64,000 bases of DNA from Eubacterium sp. CAG:251 (lineage in GTDB: Bacteria > Bacillota > Clostridia > Oscillospirales > Acutalibacteraceae), in the NCBI GenBank assembly GCA_000436835.1, contig FR889144.1, forward strand, positions 10,040 through 74,039, given 5' to 3'. The position numbers and the translations under genes are program-made. Below are positions 49,380 to 57,257 of this stretch, one piece after another. The notes beneath the pieces are model-generated. The model had not been told where the DNA came from, did no database searches, and worked only from the letters and a program-made list of their open reading frames with translations. The stretch's first letter is position 1. Every line of letters begins with the position of its first letter.

Positions 49380-50795
49380 ATGGCAAATATTAAGGATAAA
49401 ATGCTTTACTTTGTGGGAAATAAGCTGCTTAAATACGTTTATAAAAACCCTCAAAAAAATATGCTAAAGCTAATAAAGATAGGCAAGGCGGTTGCAGGCA
49501 AGATGTACCCTGAAAGCACTTTTACAAAGCCTATCGAAATTATAAGCGACCCTACCAATGTTTGGCATAAATATTTATTTGACGGCTTGAGGGATATCGA
49601 CCCTGATTTCTTTTGCTCTGCGGCGCTTACCTTTGCGATTGATTTGGGGCTTAACGGCACTAAGACTATTCGTAAAAGACGTGAGCAGGAGCATTGCAAT
49701 ATCCCTTGGGTAATTCTTATGGACCCGACTTCTGCCTGCAATTTGAAATGCAAGGGTTGTTGGGCTGCCGAATACGGCTATAATTCAAACCTCACTCTTG
49801 ACGAAATGCGCAGAGTTATAAGCGAAAGCAAGGCACTCGGCACTCATTTTTATATGTTTACGGGCGGCGAACCGCTTATTCGCAAAAAGGATATTGTTAC
49901 CCTTGCAAGGGAAAATAAGGATTGCATTTTCCTTGCGTTTACCAACGGCACCCTTGTTGATGATAAGCTTTGCGAGGATATTAAATCTTGCGGCAACCTT
50001 GCGCTTGCGCTTTCAATTGAAGGTTCTGAGGAAGTTAATGATAGCAGGCGAGGCGAGGGTGTTTATCAAAAAACGCTTAATGCTATGAAGCTTCTTAAAA
50101 AGCATAAATGCCTTTTCGGCACTTCTGTTTGCTATACTTCTAAGAATTATGACAGCGTAACGAGTGATGAATTTTATGATTTTATGATAGAAAACGGCGC
50201 AAAATTTGCGTGGTATTTCCACTATATGCCTGTCGGCGCAGACGCTGATACAGAGCTTCTTTTAACTCCTGAGCAAAGAGAGCACGTTTATCGCACCATT
50301 CGCCAAAACCGTAACAGTAAAACAGGCAAGCCTATTTTTACGGTAGATTTCCAAAATGACGGCGAGTTTGTCGGCGGCTGTATTGCAGGCGGACGTAACT
50401 ATTTCCACGTCAACAGCGAGGGCGACGTTGAGCCTTGCGTATTTATTCACTACAGCGATTCAAATATAAGGGAAAAGAGTATTTTGGAATGTCTTAAATC
50501 TCCTCTTTTCCACGAATATTATAAGGGTCAGCCGTTTAATGATAATATGCTTCGCCCTTGCCCTATGCTTGAAAATCCGCAAAAGCTCAGGCAGCTTATT
50601 AATAAGACCGGCGCTAAGTCAACAAATCTTCTCCAGCCTGAAAGCGCAGAGGAACTTTGCTCAAAGTGCGACCTTTATGCTCAAAATTGGGCGCCAAAGG
50701 CTAAGGAAATTTGGGAGGAGCAGGAGCGCTTCCACCCATTCACGCAGTACTACCGTGACACTCCTGAGGGCAAAAAAGAGTTTGCAAATAAGTAA
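49380..50795 (+). CDS. Radical SAM protein with SPASM/twitch-like C-terminus
   Basis: 471 aa. An N-terminal helical extension of about 110 residues is followed by the radical SAM motif CNLKCKGC (Cys at 120, 124, 127), FTGGEPL (GGE motif), and IEGSEEVNDSRRGEGVYQ. The C-terminal Cys set (about C341, C357, C400, and C423-C426) is compatible with an auxiliary cluster. This arrangement, without a peptide substrate gene nearby, is seen in several uncharacterised clostridial proteins. Substrate unknown. Last gene of ddl-ywiB-argS; a strong terminator follows. Confidence 0.85.
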   Translation: MANIKDKMLYFVGNKLLKYVYKNPQKNMLKLIKIGKAVAGKMYPESTFTKPIEIISDPTNVWHKYLFDGLRDIDPDFFCSAALTFAIDLGLNGTKTIRKRREQEHCNIPWVILMDPTSACNLKCKGCWAAEYGYNSNLTLDEMRRVISESKALGTHFYMFTGGEPLIRKKDIVTLARENKDCIFLAFTNGTLVDDKLCEDIKSCGNLALALSIEGSEEVNDSRRGEGVYQKTLNAMKLLKKHKCLFGTSVCYTSKNYDSVTSDEFYDFMIENGAKFAWYFHYMPVGADADTELLLTPEQREHVYRTIRQNRNSKTGKPIFTVDFQNDGEFVGGCIAGGRNYFHVNSEGDVEPCVFIHYSDSNIREKSILECLKSPLFHEYYKGQPFNDNMLRPCPMLENPQKLRQLINKTGAKSTNLLQPESAEELCSKCDLYAQNWAPKAKEIWEEQERFHPFTQYYRDTPEGKKEFANK

Positions 50796-50808
50796 TTCGA
50801 TATTAACA

Positions 50809-50846
50809 AAAAAACAGGTGTTGAATTAATCAACACCTGTTTTTTC
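50809..50846 (+). terminator. Terminator of the ddl-argS-radical SAM operon
   Basis: A stem of about 15 bp, AAAACAGGTGTTGA/TCAACACCTGTTTT, followed by T6. Confidence 0.93.
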
Positions 50847-50859
50847 ATTTGTATATAAT

Positions 50860-50896
50860 AAAAAAATACCCCCGATGCGAATTTCCGCATCGGGGG
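50860..50896 (-). terminator. purA terminator
   Basis: CCCCCGATGCG/CGCATCGGGGG (50869-50879 with 50886-50896), followed on the minus strand by ATTTTTTT. Confidence 0.93.
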
Positions 50897-50909
50897 TTAG
50901 TGTTTTTAA

Positions 50910-52190
50910 TTACTTATTTCTGTAAATAATTGCTTCTCTTTCAGGGCCGTTTGATACCATTGTGATAGGATAGCCGATTTCCTTTTCGATAAATTCAACG
51001 TAATCCTTTGTTTCCTGAGGGAGGTCGTCATAATTCTTGATACCTCTGATATCGCAGTGCCAGCCCTTCATAGTTGTGAATACAGGCTTGCATTTCTTAA
51101 GTGTAGGGGTGGTTGGGAAGTCCTTAATAACCTTGCCGTCAACCTCATAGCCTGTGCAAATCTTGATTTCTTCAAGATATGAAAGGCAGTCAAGCGCCGT
51201 CATAACAACCTGAGTAGCACCCTGGCAAGAAACGCCGTAGCGTGTAGCAACGCAGTCAAACCAGCCGACTCTTCTCGGTCTGCCTGTTGTTGCGCCGAAC
51301 TCGCCCTTGTCACCGCCGTGAATACGAAGCTCCTGCGCCTCGTCTTCGTCAAGAATTTCGGAAATAAATTCGCCTGCACCTACTGCTGATGAATAAGCCT
51401 TTGTAACAACAACGATATCCTCGATTGAATGAGGCGGTAAGCCTGCACCTACTGCACCGTAGCCTGCAAGTGTTGAAGAAGAGGTTACCATAGGATAAAT
51501 ACCGAAGTCAGGGTCCTTAAGTGTACCGAGCTGACCCTCAAGAAGAATGTTTTTGCCCTCTTTAAGTGCGTTTTGAAGATATGCATGTGTATCGCAAACG
51601 TAAGGAGCAATCTTCTCTCTGTATTCAAGGCAAGTTTTGTAAAGCTCGTCCTCGTCAAGAAGTGGCTTGTTATATACATGTTTGATGATAAGATTTTTGA
51701 GTGTGCAGATATTCTTAAGCTTAGCCTTAAGTGTTTCGTCATCAAAAAGCTCATTTACCTGAATACCGATTTTAGCATACTTGTCGCTGAAAAACGGAGC
51801 AATACCGCTCTTAGTTGAGCCGAATGCATTTTTGCCGAGCCTTTCCTCCTCATATTCGTCAAGCAAAATATGATAAGGCATAAGAATTTGTGCTCTTTCG
51901 CTTACTAAAAGCTTAGGATTAAGTCCTGCTTTCTTTATGTCGTCAAGTTCCGTGCAAAACTTGTTAATATCAAGCGCAACGCCGTTGCCGATAATGCAAG
52001 TTGTGTGATCGTAGCATACACCCGACGGCATAAGGTGAAATGCAAATCTGCCGTGCTCGTTAATAATTGTGTGACCTGCGTTTGCACCGCCTTGAAAACG
52101 AATAACGATGTCGCTTTGGCCTGCGAATAAATCAGTGATTTTACCTTTACCTTCGTCGCCCCAGTTTGCGCCGACAATAGCTCTAACCAT
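50910..52190 (-). CDS. purA: Adenylosuccinate synthetase
   Basis: GTP-dependent conversion of IMP to adenylosuccinate, 426 aa. VGANWGDEGKGKITD (P-loop with catalytic Asp), FQGGANAGHTI (catalytic His), LLEGQLGTLKDPDFGIYP and GATTGRPRRVGWFDC identify it. The start is the ATG behind CAGGAGAT; an open frame of 35 codons upstream lacks a better site. Monocistronic, with its own promoter immediately behind the beta-helix gene. Confidence 0.97.
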   Translation of the reverse strand: MVRAIVGANWGDEGKGKITDLFAGQSDIVIRFQGGANAGHTIINEHGRFAFHLMPSGVCYDHTTCIIGNGVALDINKFCTELDDIKKAGLNPKLLVSERAQILMPYHILLDEYEEERLGKNAFGSTKSGIAPFFSDKYAKIGIQVNELFDDETLKAKLKNICTLKNLIIKHVYNKPLLDEDELYKTCLEYREKIAPYVCDTHAYLQNALKEGKNILLEGQLGTLKDPDFGIYPMVTSSSTLAGYGAVGAGLPPHSIEDIVVVTKAYSSAVGAGEFISEILDEDEAQELRIHGGDKGEFGATTGRPRRVGWFDCVATRYGVSCQGATQVVMTALDCLSYLEEIKICTGYEVDGKVIKDFPTTPTLKKCKPVFTTMKGWHCDIRGIKNYDDLPQETKDYVEFIEKEIGYPITMVSNGPEREAIIYRNK

Positions 52191-52231
52191 TTTAAAAATC
52201 TCCTGTTTAATTATTAAATTAAATTTTAAAA

Positions 52232-52257
52232 GCGCAGTGATGGATTGCTCACTGCGC
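52232..52257 (-). promoter_or_regulatory. 5' hairpin in the purA leader
   Basis: On the minus strand GCGCAGTGA/TCACTGCGC with an 8-nt loop, then TTTTAAAATTT, starting within a few bases of the expected transcription start. It could end transcripts from the beta-helix gene, stabilise the purA mRNA, or attenuate it. Confidence 0.6.
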
Positions 52258-52266
52258 CCTTGATTT

Positions 52267-52295
52267 ATTATATAATAGGTATCCTGTAAAGTCAA
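52267..52295 (-). promoter_or_regulatory. purA promoter
   Basis: On the minus strand TTGACT (52290-52295), 17 nt, TATAAT (52267-52272). Confidence 0.85.
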
Positions 52296-52297
52296 CT

Positions 52298-53932
52298 TTA
52301 TTTTTTGATTTTACCGCCCTTATTTCCGGAATATTTAATTTTGCTGACTGAAACCTTGCCCGCAGCCGAGCTTATATATATTCCTTTTTTCTTATTTTTC
52401 TTTATTTTGCAGTTCTTTATTGAACCCTTTGACTTGCTTACAAAATAAATTCCGTTGCCTTTATTTGATGACACGGTGCAGTTTTTAATGTTCGCCGTGC
52501 TTTTTGTAATGTATATTCCGTCGCTTTTGTTAGACGATACGGTGCATTTGTTAATCGTTGCGCTTGAGCCTTGGGTTAAATAAATTCCGTGAAGCTTTGC
52601 CCCTGTCGTTTTATTGCTCGTTAAGGTGTTTGACTTTGATTTGATAAGGAAAATTGCATTGTCAACATAAGGCGCACCTTTAACATTAACCGTGTTTTTG
52701 TTCAAATTAACCTTGCTTGAATTTGCAAGCCTGATGCCGAAAACCTTTTGCTTTGTTTTGTATTTTTTATTGGTAAATGTTATTTTATTATTCTTAATAT
52801 TGCTTTTCTTTGCTCCGTCAATCCAAATTCCCGTAGCGCTTCTTGCAACTGAAATGGTATTGTTTGATACCGTAATATTTTGAACGGAGTAATCGCCCTT
52901 TTTCGCAATTTTTTCGTTTGATTTAACAACCTCGCCGTAAAGCCTTATTCCGTAAGGCCATTGCTTCATAGATGGGTCTTTGGTGTCAACAATGCTTATT
53001 ATGTTTCCTGAAATTTGAGATGATTTGTCAACGGTAGGCGAATATGATTTGCCTGAGCATTTGTATGTATTGGGCCTTTGCGATTTGCTGTTAGGTTTGG
53101 GATTAATGCTCTTATAATAAATTCCTGCACCGCAGTTGTTAATTGAATTATTGTTGATTGTAACGTTTAAAAAGCTTGAAGCAAGAACGGCATAGCCTGA
53201 AACATTGTTAAATGTGTTGTTTGAAATATTAATGTTTTTCATATATTTGCCTGAAAAAACACTGTGAGCACCGACTCCACGATTAACATTTTCAAACACG
53301 TTGCCCAAAATATTAATGTTTTCATTCATTGTGCCGTCGTATGAACGAGCGTGACCTTTGTAGTTCGGGAAGTGACTTTCTTCAAGAATGTCAAGCTGAA
53401 CGGCTTCCATATTGTCGCCGCTTTTACTGCCCTGGCCCATAAAGGTGCAAGCGGTAATATTCACATTGTTACATCCGGCAAAGGTAATATGATGCCCGTT
53501 GTAGCAATCCTTAAAAACTGCGCCGTTAATTGTTATATTACTTGCATGCGCAAAGCTTAATATACTGCCGCTATTTTTATTTGCATCGAAAGTGCCGCCG
53601 TTTATTGTTATGTTTTTATAAAAATCCCTGCCGTACGGTGCATCTTGATTTTGACCTATTGCAAGCATAGTGCTGTTTTGATAATTTTTAATAAAAGTTG
53701 CGCCCTCGCAGTTGAGCGTTGTGTTTGAATAAACCACAAGTCGGCTTGAAAGGATATATGTTCCCTCTACCGTAACGGTAAGCGGTGTAGAGGAGTCATA
53801 TTTATTTTTATCAAGCGCTTTTTGAATATCAATTTCGCTTGAAAAATTATTTGCAAGCGCAGTTGCGGCAAACCCCGTGCAAGAACACAAAATCATCAGT
53901 ATTGATAAAAATATTGACAGTGCCTTTTTCAT
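52298..53932 (-). CDS. Secreted right-handed parallel beta-helix protein
   Basis: 544 aa. Signal peptide at about 1-27 (ending TALAN). The rest is built of short repeats with Asn ladders, e.g. SNTTLNCEGATFIKNYQN, ISNNTFNNVSGYAVLAS and TVSSNKGNGIYFVSKSKG, as in pectate lyase-like helices (PbH1 repeats). The last 90 residues are Lys/Ser-rich repeats, perhaps wall-binding. No clear catalytic triad of a known lyase. Facing the GH28 gene across a 142-bp gap, so a role in pectin or host/plant glycan binding is possible but inferred. Confidence 0.83.
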   Translation of the reverse strand: MKKALSIFLSILMILCSCTGFAATALANNFSSEIDIQKALDKNKYDSSTPLTVTVEGTYILSSRLVVYSNTTLNCEGATFIKNYQNSTMLAIGQNQDAPYGRDFYKNITINGGTFDANKNSGSILSFAHASNITINGAVFKDCYNGHHITFAGCNNVNITACTFMGQGSKSGDNMEAVQLDILEESHFPNYKGHARSYDGTMNENINILGNVFENVNRGVGAHSVFSGKYMKNINISNNTFNNVSGYAVLASSFLNVTINNNSINNCGAGIYYKSINPKPNSKSQRPNTYKCSGKSYSPTVDKSSQISGNIISIVDTKDPSMKQWPYGIRLYGEVVKSNEKIAKKGDYSVQNITVSNNTISVARSATGIWIDGAKKSNIKNNKITFTNKKYKTKQKVFGIRLANSSKVNLNKNTVNVKGAPYVDNAIFLIKSKSNTLTSNKTTGAKLHGIYLTQGSSATINKCTVSSNKSDGIYITKSTANIKNCTVSSNKGNGIYFVSKSKGSIKNCKIKKNKKKGIYISSAAGKVSVSKIKYSGNKGGKIKK

Positions 53933-54010
53933 AACTTCATCCCCCTTAATTGTTAATATTATTATAACATAATTGTTTTGACATTGTAAACTATAGATAA
54001 GGTTTTCCTG

Positions 54011-54039
54011 TTGTAAATATCAAAAAACTATGATATTAT
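54011..54039 (+). promoter_or_regulatory. GH28 gene promoter
   Basis: TTGTAA (54011-54016), 17 nt, TATTAT (54034-54039), TG one base before the -10. Confidence 0.7.
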
Positions 54040-54074
54040 ATGTTTGATTGAAATAAACTTATTGAGGTATGAAT

Positions 54075-55457
54075 ATGAAAATTTATAATGTTATGCAATA
54101 CGGCGCAAAGGGCGACGGAAAAACGAACGACGCTTTTTCCATTCAGCACGCTGTTGACGATTGTGCAAAATCAGGCGGCGGCAGGGTTGTTCTTCCGAGC
54201 GGATATGTTTTTTACAGCGATTCAATCAGGCTTAAAAAGAATGTTGACCTCCATATCCAAAAGGGCGCTACCATTAAGGCTACAAGCAATATTGACGGAT
54301 ATATCAGGCCAAACAAGCTTATCAATGACCCTAAAACAGCGCTTATAGGCAATCCTGTAACAGGCAAGCCGAGTTTTGTATTTATTTATGCTTATGAGGC
54401 AGACGGCTGTTCAATTTCAGGCGAGGGTACAATTGACGCCAACGGTCACGCTTTTGTCGCTCGTAAGGACCAATATTATGTGACAGGCGATTTTTATCCC
54501 CGTCCGACGGTTATGTATGTTGAAAAAAGCAATCACATTTCGTTTAGGGACTTCACTGTTGTTGACGCTCCGTTTTGGACTCTTCATCCGGCAGGCTGCG
54601 ATGACGTTTTGATTGATAAAATCAGGATTTTGAATGACCTTGATGTTGCAAACAGTGACGGTATCGACCCTGACCATTGCTCAAATGTAAGGATTCTCGG
54701 CTGCCACGTAACGTGTGCCGACGATTGCATTTGCCTCAAGGCCTCCAAGGGTAACAGCGAATACGGCCCTTGCGAAAATATTATAATCGACGGCTGTACT
54801 CTCGTTTCAACTTCTGCCGCTATTAAGATAGGCACAGAAGGTGTGGGCGATTTTAAAAATGTTATTGTTTCTAACTGCATTATCAGCCGTTCAAACAGAG
54901 GACTTTCTATCCAAATTCGTGACGGCGGTTGCGTAGAAAACGTAAGCTATTCAAATATTATTATTGAAACAAGGCGCTTTTGCCCTGATTGGTGGGGCAC
55001 TGCCGAGCCTATTGTAATTACTACATTTAACCGTGACGAAAACACAAAAAGCGGTACGATTAAAAATATTCGCTTCTTTAATGTTACCGCAAAGGGTGAA
55101 AACGGCGTTCTTATTCACGGCAACGAGGATAATATTATTGAGGATGTCACATTTGAAAACTGCTCAATTGAGCTTACAAAAACAAGCAAGTGGCAGTGCG
55201 GGCTTTACGATTTGCGTCCGTGCCTTGATTACGGTGTTGAAAGCTATGATAACTCGGCATTTTTTATCCGCTATGCTAAGGATGTAAATATCAGAAAGAC
55301 TAAAACACGTTGGGGCAATCTTTGCGACAGCTACAGTTATGCCATTGATGCCGCAAATGTTGAAAATCTTAATCTTTATGAGTTTGACGGCAAGAGCGCT
55401 AAGGAAAATACGGACGATATCAAAATTGACCGTGTTAAATTAAATTATAAAAGGTAA
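54075..55457 (+). CDS. Glycoside hydrolase family 28 (polygalacturonase-like)
   Basis: 460 aa, no signal peptide, so cytoplasmic. N-terminal YGAKGDGKTNDAFSIQHAVD matches the start of the helix; the catalytic Asp stretch is NSDGIDPDHC (Asp about 198) with CADDCICLKAS (DD at about 219-220). The later motifs are atypical: IKIGTEGVGDF for GHG and IQIRDGG for RIK, as in exo-acting members. Substrate could be galacturonides entering the cell; the uxu operon 20 kb away could process them. ATG behind GAGGT chosen over one six bases earlier. Confidence 0.88.
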   Translation: MKIYNVMQYGAKGDGKTNDAFSIQHAVDDCAKSGGGRVVLPSGYVFYSDSIRLKKNVDLHIQKGATIKATSNIDGYIRPNKLINDPKTALIGNPVTGKPSFVFIYAYEADGCSISGEGTIDANGHAFVARKDQYYVTGDFYPRPTVMYVEKSNHISFRDFTVVDAPFWTLHPAGCDDVLIDKIRILNDLDVANSDGIDPDHCSNVRILGCHVTCADDCICLKASKGNSEYGPCENIIIDGCTLVSTSAAIKIGTEGVGDFKNVIVSNCIISRSNRGLSIQIRDGGCVENVSYSNIIIETRRFCPDWWGTAEPIVITTFNRDENTKSGTIKNIRFFNVTAKGENGVLIHGNEDNIIEDVTFENCSIELTKTSKWQCGLYDLRPCLDYGVESYDNSAFFIRYAKDVNIRKTKTRWGNLCDSYSYAIDAANVENLNLYEFDGKSAKENTDDIKIDRVKLNYKR

Positions 55458-55469
55458 GAGGTTTAAATT

Positions 55470-55874
55470 ATGGTAGAGCTTAGAGCGTTTAAGGTTAATA
55501 AACTTGAGGTTGAAAACACAGTTGCACCCGGCACTCAGCTTAAACTTCAAAATCAGGTTAAATATAATGTGAACTATATGGACGGTGACAAAAAGTGCAT
55601 CGGCATTTTAGAACTTAGAGTGGCAGATGCAGATTTGCAGCCGTTTGAAATCAAAATTGAAGCAGTTGCGGAATTTGCCTACGGTGATGAGGATGCAAAG
55701 CCGGATATTCATACTTCGTCTTTTGACCAGCTTTTCCCGTTTGTAAGAGAGATTATTCATAACGTGACGGGATATACGGGAATGTCGGGGCTTCTTATCC
55801 CGATTATCCGTCTTAATAAGGACACTGTCAAGGTTGGTGGCCCTAATGATAAGGAAACGTCACCGCTGAATTAA
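55470..55874 (+). CDS. SecB-like chaperone domain protein
   Basis: 134 aa. The fold pattern of SecB is visible: an edge strand FKVNKLEVEN, LKLQNQVKYNVNYMDGDKKC, IGILELRVADADLQPFEIKI, then FDQLFPFVREIIHNVTGYTG and the Pro-rich LLIPIIRLN. This matches the C-terminal end of SecB proteins (leucine plus Pro/Ile at the helix end). SecB is mainly Gram-negative; Firmicutes versions are rare and in some cases are toxin-antitoxin chaperones, but no toxin gene is next to it. Linked 12 bp behind GH28, both likely cotranscribed. Confidence 0.7.
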   Translation: MVELRAFKVNKLEVENTVAPGTQLKLQNQVKYNVNYMDGDKKCIGILELRVADADLQPFEIKIEAVAEFAYGDEDAKPDIHTSSFDQLFPFVREIIHNVTGYTGMSGLLIPIIRLNKDTVKVGGPNDKETSPLN

Positions 55875-55875
55875 T

Positions 55876-56022
55876 TTTACGGTTGTGAATGCGTCGTCGC
55901 AAACTGCGTATCACTCAAAATAACTTTTGTTTATTATTTTGGCAAAAGTTATTTATCATTCACTACGTTGCTCCTCCTTTCAAAATCTGCCGTACGGTAG
56001 TGCGTCAGATTTTGGAATACCG
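55876..56022 (-). repeat. VSE-A copy d
   Basis: On the minus strand: hairpin A CAAAATCTG/CAGATTTTG with apex CGCACTACCGTACGG; linker GAAAGGAGGAGCAACGTAGTG; hairpin B AATAACTTTTG/CAAAAGTTATT; tail GAGTGATACGCAGT...CGACGACG. The stems differ from copy c but remain paired. The far end carries GTTGTGAATG, like the VSE-B terminal repeat, and abuts the SecB-like stop codon. Confidence 0.75.
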
Positions 56023-56048
56023 TAGGGGCGAACATTGTTCGCCCCTAC
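56022..56048. repeat. Complete REP-like palindrome
   Basis: GTAGGGGCGAAC, ATT, GTTCGCCCCTAC: a perfect 12-bp inverted repeat around a 3-nt centre. It separates VSE-A copy d from VSE-B copy d. Confidence 0.85.
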
Positions 56049-56110
56049 ATAGGTTGTGAATAAATAAGGTTGCGAAGAAGTAGTCAGAATTGGATTTTTA
56101 GTGAGACGGA
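56049..56110 (+). repeat. VSE-B copy d, truncated in hairpin I
   Basis: GGTTGTGAATAAATAAGG, GCGAAGAAGTAGTCAGAATTG and TTTTTAGTGAGA match copy a up to the left arm of hairpin I; then the similarity stops. The remaining 170 bp up to the GT2 gene hold no gene that I can support. Confidence 0.7.
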
Positions 56111-56279
56111 TTGTTTTATTATATGTTCCAAATGGGACGATTAAAAATTGAAAATAAATTAGTATTTTGTATTTGTGTAATCGCCGCTTCTCTTGTGGCT
56201 TCATTTATACTCAATATTATTAATAAATATTTAGTTAAATTGCTTCAAAAACTCTTTAGATGTTAAAAGGAGAAAGAAT

Positions 56280-57257
56280 ATGAAAAAAATAGGAATTATG
56301 ATTCCTTGCTACAACGAGCAGGAAAATATTGTTCAAATTTGCAATGCCGTTGTTAAGGAAATTACCGAGGAGCTTCCTCAGTATGATTATGAAATACTTA
56401 TTATGGATAACTGCTCTACGGATAATACCCGTCCGCTGATTAGGGAAATTTGCAAAAAAAATCCGAAAATCAAGGCTATTTTGAATGCTAAAAACTTCGG
56501 TCAGTTCAATTCCCCTTATTATGGAATGCTCCACGTTGACGGCGATTGCGTAATTCCTATTTGCGCCGATTTCCAAGACCCTGTTGAGATGATTCCGCAA
56601 TTTGTTCACGAATGGGAAAACGGATATAAAATTGTTTGTGCAATCAAATCGTCAAGTAAAGAAAATAAGCTTATGTATTGGGCAAGAAGTTGCTACTATA
56701 AGATGATTAAAAAAATGTCATCGGTTGAACAGATTGAGCATTTTACAGGCTTTGCCCTTTATGACAGAGATTTTATCAATGTGCTTAAAAATCTTAATGA
56801 CCCGACTCCGTTTATTCGTGGAATTGTTGCCGAGCTTGGATTTAAGAGAAAGGATATCGAGTTTGAACAGCCAAAGCGTAAGGCAGGCAAAACTCATAAC
56901 AATTTCTATTCTCTTTATGATGCGGCAATGCTTTCATTTACTTCTTATACTAAAATGGGGCTTAGAATTGCAACGTTTGCCGGTTTCGGAATCGGTATTT
57001 TAAGCTTTTTAATCGGAATTGTTTATCTTATTATGAAGCTTATTTGGTGGGACAGATTCCCCGGCGGTACTGCTCCTGCAATTATTTGCTCAATGTTTAT
57101 CGGCGGTATTCAACTTTTCTTCCTCGGTTTCCTCGGTGAATACATTATGAGTATGAACGCAAGAATTATGAACCGACCTCTTGTTGTTGAAGAGGAAAGA
57201 ATTAATTTTGACGAAAATAAGGACAAAAAGGAATTAAGTGATGAATCAAAAGATTAA
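56280..57257 (+). CDS. Family 2 glycosyltransferase (GtrB/DPM-like)
   Basis: 325 aa. GT-A domain: IMIPCYNEQENIVQICNAV, DNCSTDNTRPL, AKNFGQFNSPYYGMLH, CADFQDP (DxD-type). Two C-terminal membrane segments (about 235-260, 270-292) identify the undecaprenyl-phosphate glycosyltransferase type, which puts a sugar on the lipid carrier inside the membrane. AAAGGAG precedes the ATG. First gene of an operon with a GT-C-like gene, tagD and gtrA; GtrA-type flippase presence fits the same lipid-linked sugar route. Confidence 0.9.
   Translation: MKKIGIMIPCYNEQENIVQICNAVVKEITEELPQYDYEILIMDNCSTDNTRPLIREICKKNPKIKAILNAKNFGQFNSPYYGMLHVDGDCVIPICADFQDPVEMIPQFVHEWENGYKIVCAIKSSSKENKLMYWARSCYYKMIKKMSSVEQIEHFTGFALYDRDFINVLKNLNDPTPFIRGIVAELGFKRKDIEFEQPKRKAGKTHNNFYSLYDAAMLSFTSYTKMGLRIATFAGFGIGILSFLIGIVYLIMKLIWWDRFPGGTAPAIICSMFIGGIQLFFLGFLGEYIMSMNARIMNRPLVVEEERINFDENKDKKELSDESKD

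Noticed and set aside
55980..56204. 74-codon minus-strand frame between the SecB-like and GT2 genes
   Set aside because: Most of it is VSE-A, the REP palindrome and VSE-B sequence.
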